Source: Branchiostoma floridae
Lineage: Eukaryota; Chordata; Leptocardii; Amphioxiformes; Branchiostomatidae
Assembly: GCF_000003815.2 (NCBI RefSeq)
Contig: NC_049988.1
Location: 6,414,004-6,478,003 of the forward strand
Reading direction: 5' to 3'
DNA length: 64,000 nt
The notes under the pieces are model-generated. The model had not been told where the DNA came from. It worked only from the letters and a program-made list of their open reading frames with translations, and searched no databases. This document shows positions 62,101 to 64,000 of the stretch, piece by piece. The translations under genes and the position numbers were made by a program. Positions within the stretch are counted from its first letter, which is position 1. Every line of letters begins with the position of its first letter.

Positions 62101-63541
62101 TTGTGATTGTTATGTGATTTTATCAAAGTTTTATACATAAACTCGAATTTTGCTGAAACATTTTCTAGAGTTGATCACCTGTTCTTTCCTACGATTGCTA
62201 CAGACGTTCTTCTGCGTGGTGATTGGTGCCATGTCCCTGGGCCAGGCTGCACCAAACATCGAGTCCTTTGCGAAAGCGAAAGGTGCCGCTGCGTTCGTGT
62301 ACAGTGTCATAGACAATGTAAGTTCAAAGTTTTTCCTTTTAAGAATTCTGCTCTGAAAGAAGCTGTTTGAAAATGGTCCATATTCGACTCTACATGCCTG
62401 TAGCAGGTCTGTAGCTAGAAAATGCATTAATCAACTTGTCAAGAGAAGAATAGTAGTCTAGCTGCAGTTTTCAACATTGTTGATAGGGGGCACTGCTGAT
62501 TAGCACATGATACAGTTACTGTATTACTTCAGTCCTATGAAGGATTCTTGGATCCCACAATGTACATATTAGTCTGGGTTTGTTAATTTTTCCTTAATTT
62601 GATTATCTGAGTGTATGATGTTATGTTTCTAGCTACTGTTAATGGTAAAATTTCTTTTCCAAGAGGTTTGTTGACTTGAACTAAATCTCGTTTGCATTTT
62701 GATTGGTTGTTCAGGAACCAGTGATTGACAGCCTGTCGGAGGAGGGTCACAGACCCGACAGCTTGAAGGGCAACATAGAGTTTAAAGACGTCAACTTCAC
62801 GTACCCAGCTCGTCCAGACGTTCCAGTAGGTCACAATACGTCATATTTTGCTTTCTTTCGCTTTGTGACATATCATGATTTTGAAATTCTATCAATTATA
62901 CTATAGGGGCAATGTCAGAGTCTTTAGATATGTCAAAAATTTCTCCAAATATCAAAACTAAAAGTTGCAGTTGTTTACAGTGCAAACATATATCATATTC
63001 AGAAATCTTTCCTGTCACAACAAAAAGTACAGCAACTTTCATTAGGTTTATTACATTACTACGTACAGTACATATAAACAGACAAGTGTATACAAATGCA
63101 TTATGTAATCTAATGTTTGATAAGTTGAATTTTAAGGAATGGATTTTTTGCTGTGCAAGACTTACATGATTGTATCGTCTTTAAGTTTGTGGTTACAAAG
63201 TTTTAGTTACCTAAGTTTGAAAAAAAATGTGTACAAACTCTGGCTGGATAGATTGGTTTCATATTTGGTGTGGTGGTTTGGGCCCCTTAGCAGCTTCTCA
63301 TGGTACTGCAGCTTAACGTTTAATATATTGTGTTCTGAACAAGCTATGGTCATGATGTTTGGGTGTTTAATAGCTCTTGTTGGTACTGATTTTGTTGTTG
63401 CGATCTCATTACCAGGTGCTGCAGGGCTTGAGTCTGAAGGCTGATGTTGGCCAGACTGTGGCGCTGGTCGGGTCCAGTGGCTGTGGGAAAAGTACCACGG
63501 TTCAGCTCATTCAGCGCTTCTACGACCCACAGGAGGGAGTG
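50112..63541 (+). CDS. ABCB1: ABCB1/P-glycoprotein-like ABC transporter, 5' part (13 exons including alternatives)
   Basis: Exons: 50112-50166, 52220-52303 (cassette), 56644-56770, 57152-57221, 57622-57827 or 58368-58690 (alternatives), 59594-59818, 60474-60645, 61139-61263, 61703-61874, 62204-62317, 62715-62825, 63416-63541. All junctions are AG/GT and in phase. Encodes about 501 or 540 codons without the cassette: acidic cytosolic N-terminus, TM1 to TM6 of the first membrane domain, then the start of the first nucleotide-binding domain with A-loop Tyr ([10 protein letters not shown]) and Walker [10 protein letters not shown]. Landmarks such as [29 protein letters not shown] and [13 protein letters not shown] are typical of full-size ABCB exporters (family length about 1280 aa). 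The protein should sit in the plasma membrane and export lipophilic compounds using ATP. The signature motif, Walker B and the second half lie beyond the window. ABCB4 or ABCB11 cannot be excluded. Confidence 0.9.
50787..51558. mobile_element. MITE with CAGGGCTCGAAAT termini, interrupted
   Basis: Ends CAGGGCTCGAAAT and ATTTCGAGCCCTG are exact inverted repeats. Subterminal GGGTGCACC blocks occur on both sides. hAT-like by its CAGGG end, but no clear 8-bp duplication is visible. Interrupted by the element at 51005-51426. Confidence 0.8.
51005..51426. mobile_element. hAT-type MITE with 8-bp target duplication
   Basis: Ends TAGGGCTGGGTATCGGTAC and GTACCGGTACCCAGCCCTA. Flanked on both sides by ATGTATAC (50997-51004 and 51427-51434), the 8-bp duplication typical of hAT transposons. 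Interior has repeated GGACCTG blocks and no ORF of note. Confidence 0.88.
52220..52303 (+). CDS. ABCB1: ABCB cassette exon, 84 nt (28 codons), probably alternatively spliced
   Basis: A long pyrimidine tract (CCTCCTTTTTTTCC region) ends in GGCAG at 52219. The exon reads [19 protein letters not shown] and MPSVEVP, and ends CCC G|GTGTGT. Phase 1 in and 1 out matches both neighbours, so it can be included or skipped without changing frame. It is GC-richer than its surroundings. Ser/Pro-rich, it would lengthen the cytosolic N-terminus. The flanking long introns 50167-52219 and 52304-56643 carry mobile elements. Confidence 0.65.
52304..54340 (+). other. ABCB intron sequence without recognisable features
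   Basis: AT-rich intron DNA. 52550-52900 has two loosely repeated TTTGACCTTTTTTGCTCA / TTTGGCTTTTTTCCTT-like stretches. No exon could be supported. Confidence 0.5.
54341..54808. mobile_element. Tc1/mariner-type MITE (CAGTCAAACCTG termini, TA duplication)
   Basis: CAGTCAAACCTGCCC at the left and GGGCAGGTTTGACTG at the right, each flanked by TA. Subterminal GGTGGTCGC blocks are inverted too. No transposase frame. In an ABCB intron. Confidence 0.85.
55720..55848 (+). CDS. Possible alternative first exon of ABCB, or short upstream ORF (42 codons)
   Basis: ATG at 55720 opens [20 protein letters not shown] and an acidic [14 protein letters not shown] end before TGA at 55846. The stretch is GC-richer than its neighbourhood. 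A weak donor CTAG|GTTGAC at 55843 would leave in phase 1, which fits the exon at 56644. No proof of expression. Confidence 0.3.
   Translation: MFSDYQLAGRELLGPWSYYRYDPFPVRPRADDDDDHDNFLLG
56644..57221 (+). CDS. ABCB1: ABCB exons: acidic/basic cytosolic N-terminus
   Basis: 56644-56770 encodes [18 protein letters not shown] and on to VEKDKEGE. 57152-57221 encodes [20 protein letters not shown] then FEV, ending GTT|GTAAGT in phase 0. Highly charged, as in other ABCB N-termini before TM1. Confidence 0.85.
57622..57827 (+). CDS. ABCB1: ABCB alternative exon A: TM1 and short extracellular loop 1
   Basis: 206 nt, phase 0 to phase 2. Encodes [17 protein letters not shown]1 through PLMIIVFGD, then a short loop with two N-glycosylation sequons (NVT, NVS). 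Acceptor CCCCAG, donor CT|GTGAGT. Aligns with exon B over the FADxxDI...GLG(V/I)T(L/F)[10 protein letters not shown] stretch. Confidence 0.85.
58368..58690 (+). CDS. ABCB1: ABCB alternative exon B: TM1 and long extracellular loop 1
   Basis: 323 nt, phase 0 to phase 2. Encodes [17 protein letters not shown]1 through [10 protein letters not shown], then a loop about 39 residues longer than in exon A, with two cysteines and three sequons (NIT, NCT, NAS). Acceptor TCTGCACAG, donor CA|GTAAGT. Because phases equal those of exon A, using both or neither would break the frame. Confidence 0.85.
59594..60645 (+). CDS. ABCB1: ABCB exons: TM2 to TM4 region
   Basis: 59594-59818 encodes [16 protein letters not shown] then TM2 and the intracellular helix [14 protein letters not shown]. 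60474-60645 encodes [21 protein letters not shown]3-TM4 and FLMTK. Junctions: CT or CA + A CAA; GA + T GTG. Confidence 0.9.
61139..62317 (+). CDS. ABCB1: ABCB exons: intracellular loop 2, TM5 and TM6
   Basis: 61139-61263 encodes [20 protein letters not shown] and [13 protein letters not shown]. 61703-61874 encodes [20 protein letters not shown]5 and AFWYGSD. 62204-62317 encodes [20 protein letters not shown] and VYSVIDN (TM6). The intron 61264-61702 holds an inverted repeat and a SINE. Confidence 0.9.
61315..61387. repeat. Short inverted repeat (~19-bp arms)
   Basis: ATAGTGACCGCTGGCTCA at 61316 and TGAGCCAGCGGTCACTAT ending at 61386. Hairpin within the ABCB intron directly after the exon ending at 61263. 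Confidence 0.82.
61440..61595 (+). repeat. SINE copy, sense orientation
   Basis: GACTTTCCTCACTCCACCCA then GATGTAGAAATGGGTACCTG and GGTTAGGGAGGTAAAAGGTG. Same tail as the antisense copies at 8284-8449 and 16940. Intronic in ABCB. Confidence 0.65.
62715..63541 (+). CDS. ABCB1: ABCB exons: first nucleotide-binding domain, start
   Basis: 62715-62825 encodes [18 protein letters not shown] with the A-loop tyrosine. 63416-63541 encodes [19 protein letters not shown], Walker A SSGCGKST and [10 protein letters not shown], then GTGCGT. The rest of the domain is outside the window. Confidence 0.92.
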
Positions 63542-63769
63542 GTGCGTTTTCATTTCATTCATCATTTATCAAAACATAATTATGAACTTATGTTTGGGTC
63601 GATAGTGTACTGTTAATATGTGGTTTTAATGGCGGAGTGGCTGGTTGATACCTTGGCAAAAATGGTGTGAAATGCAGCCCTTAAATGCTTGAAATTTTAC
63701 TGCTGCTGTACTGTAGCATTAGTGACAACTGCCATGTTAATTTCACAGTTAAAATAGCTGTCCAAGATA

Positions 63770-63977
63770 CTGTAAATGCATTTAAGTTTGTGGGGAGTTA
63801 ATGTCACGGAAGCGTGAGAAATGACTTTTCGCGGTGGTTTTAAGTTCGCGGTAGCACCATGCACTGTAGTCTCTTACTGCCATGGAAAAATGTTTGTGGT
63901 AGTTTTAAATTCGCAGTGAAGCGACCAGCGCAAAAACTGCAAACATTAAACCAACGCGAAAGTTTCTGCATTTACAG
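63770..63977. mobile_element. Tc1/mariner-type MITE (CTGTAAATGCA)
   Basis: TA-CTGTAAATGCATTTAAG at left and TTCTGCATTTACAG-TA at right. Interior TTCGCGGTGGTTTTAAG and ATTCGCAGTGAAGCG. Copy of the element at 17100. In the ABCB intron after the Walker A exon. Confidence 0.82.
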
Positions 63978-64000
63978 TACCTCTACCATGCTGTCAAAAT

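Noticed and set aside
1-64000. Operon or functional gene cluster linking SSPO, ENPP and ABCB
   Set aside because: Large repeat-filled spacers, mixed strands and unrelated functions; nothing in the sequence ties them together.

Overview
The window is animal (metazoan) nuclear DNA. Genes are split into many short exons with GT-AG introns, the spacers are AT-rich and full of MITEs, SINE-like pieces and tandem repeats, and there are two assembly gaps (34428-34527 and 39221-39658). The gene content (SCO-spondin, an ENPP7-like phosphodiesterase, an ABCB transporter) and the style of the repeats suggest an invertebrate chordate, most likely a cephalochordate (amphioxus, Branchiostoma). The species is an inference from recognition, not proven by the sequence.

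Layout. (1) 1868-20453, minus strand: the 5' part of a very large secreted-protein gene. Twenty-two exons were assembled by hand from splice sites and reading phase. Together they give 1013 codons: signal peptide, EMI, EGF, TB-like, vWD-C8-TIL, vWD-C8-TIL, further TIL-type modules. The N-terminal order matches SCO-spondin (SSPO). The gene runs off the left edge. Its introns hold large inverted repeats, minisatellites and three separate places where an exon end plus its splice donor was locally duplicated. (2) 20454-23949: spacer with a cluster of four related MITE-like copies. (3) 23950-28632, minus strand: a complete seven-exon ENPP7-like ectophosphodiesterase gene (1320 nt, 439 aa) with every expected metal ligand. 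(4) 28633-37069: repeat-rich spacer with a near-perfect 87-bp-arm inverted repeat and a gap. (5) 37070-40009, plus strand: a reverse-transcriptase ORF of a retroelement, interrupted by a gap. (6) 40010-50111: spacer with a ~150-bp tandem array, a piggyBac-like TTAA-flanked element and a short CpG-rich patch. (7) 50112-63541, plus strand: the 5' part of an ABCB1/P-glycoprotein-like gene, from an acidic N-terminus to the Walker A motif. It runs off the right edge.

The most notable observation is in the ABCB gene. Two tandem, homologous exons (57622-57827 and 58368-58690) both encode the first transmembrane helix and first extracellular loop. Both enter in phase 0 and leave in phase 2, so a functional mRNA must contain exactly one of them. 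They differ strongly in the length and glycosylation sites of the extracellular loop. A phase-compatible 84-nt cassette exon lies upstream. The three genes show no operon-like or pathway link. Each acts at the cell surface or outside the cell, but this looks like coincidence of neighbourhood.
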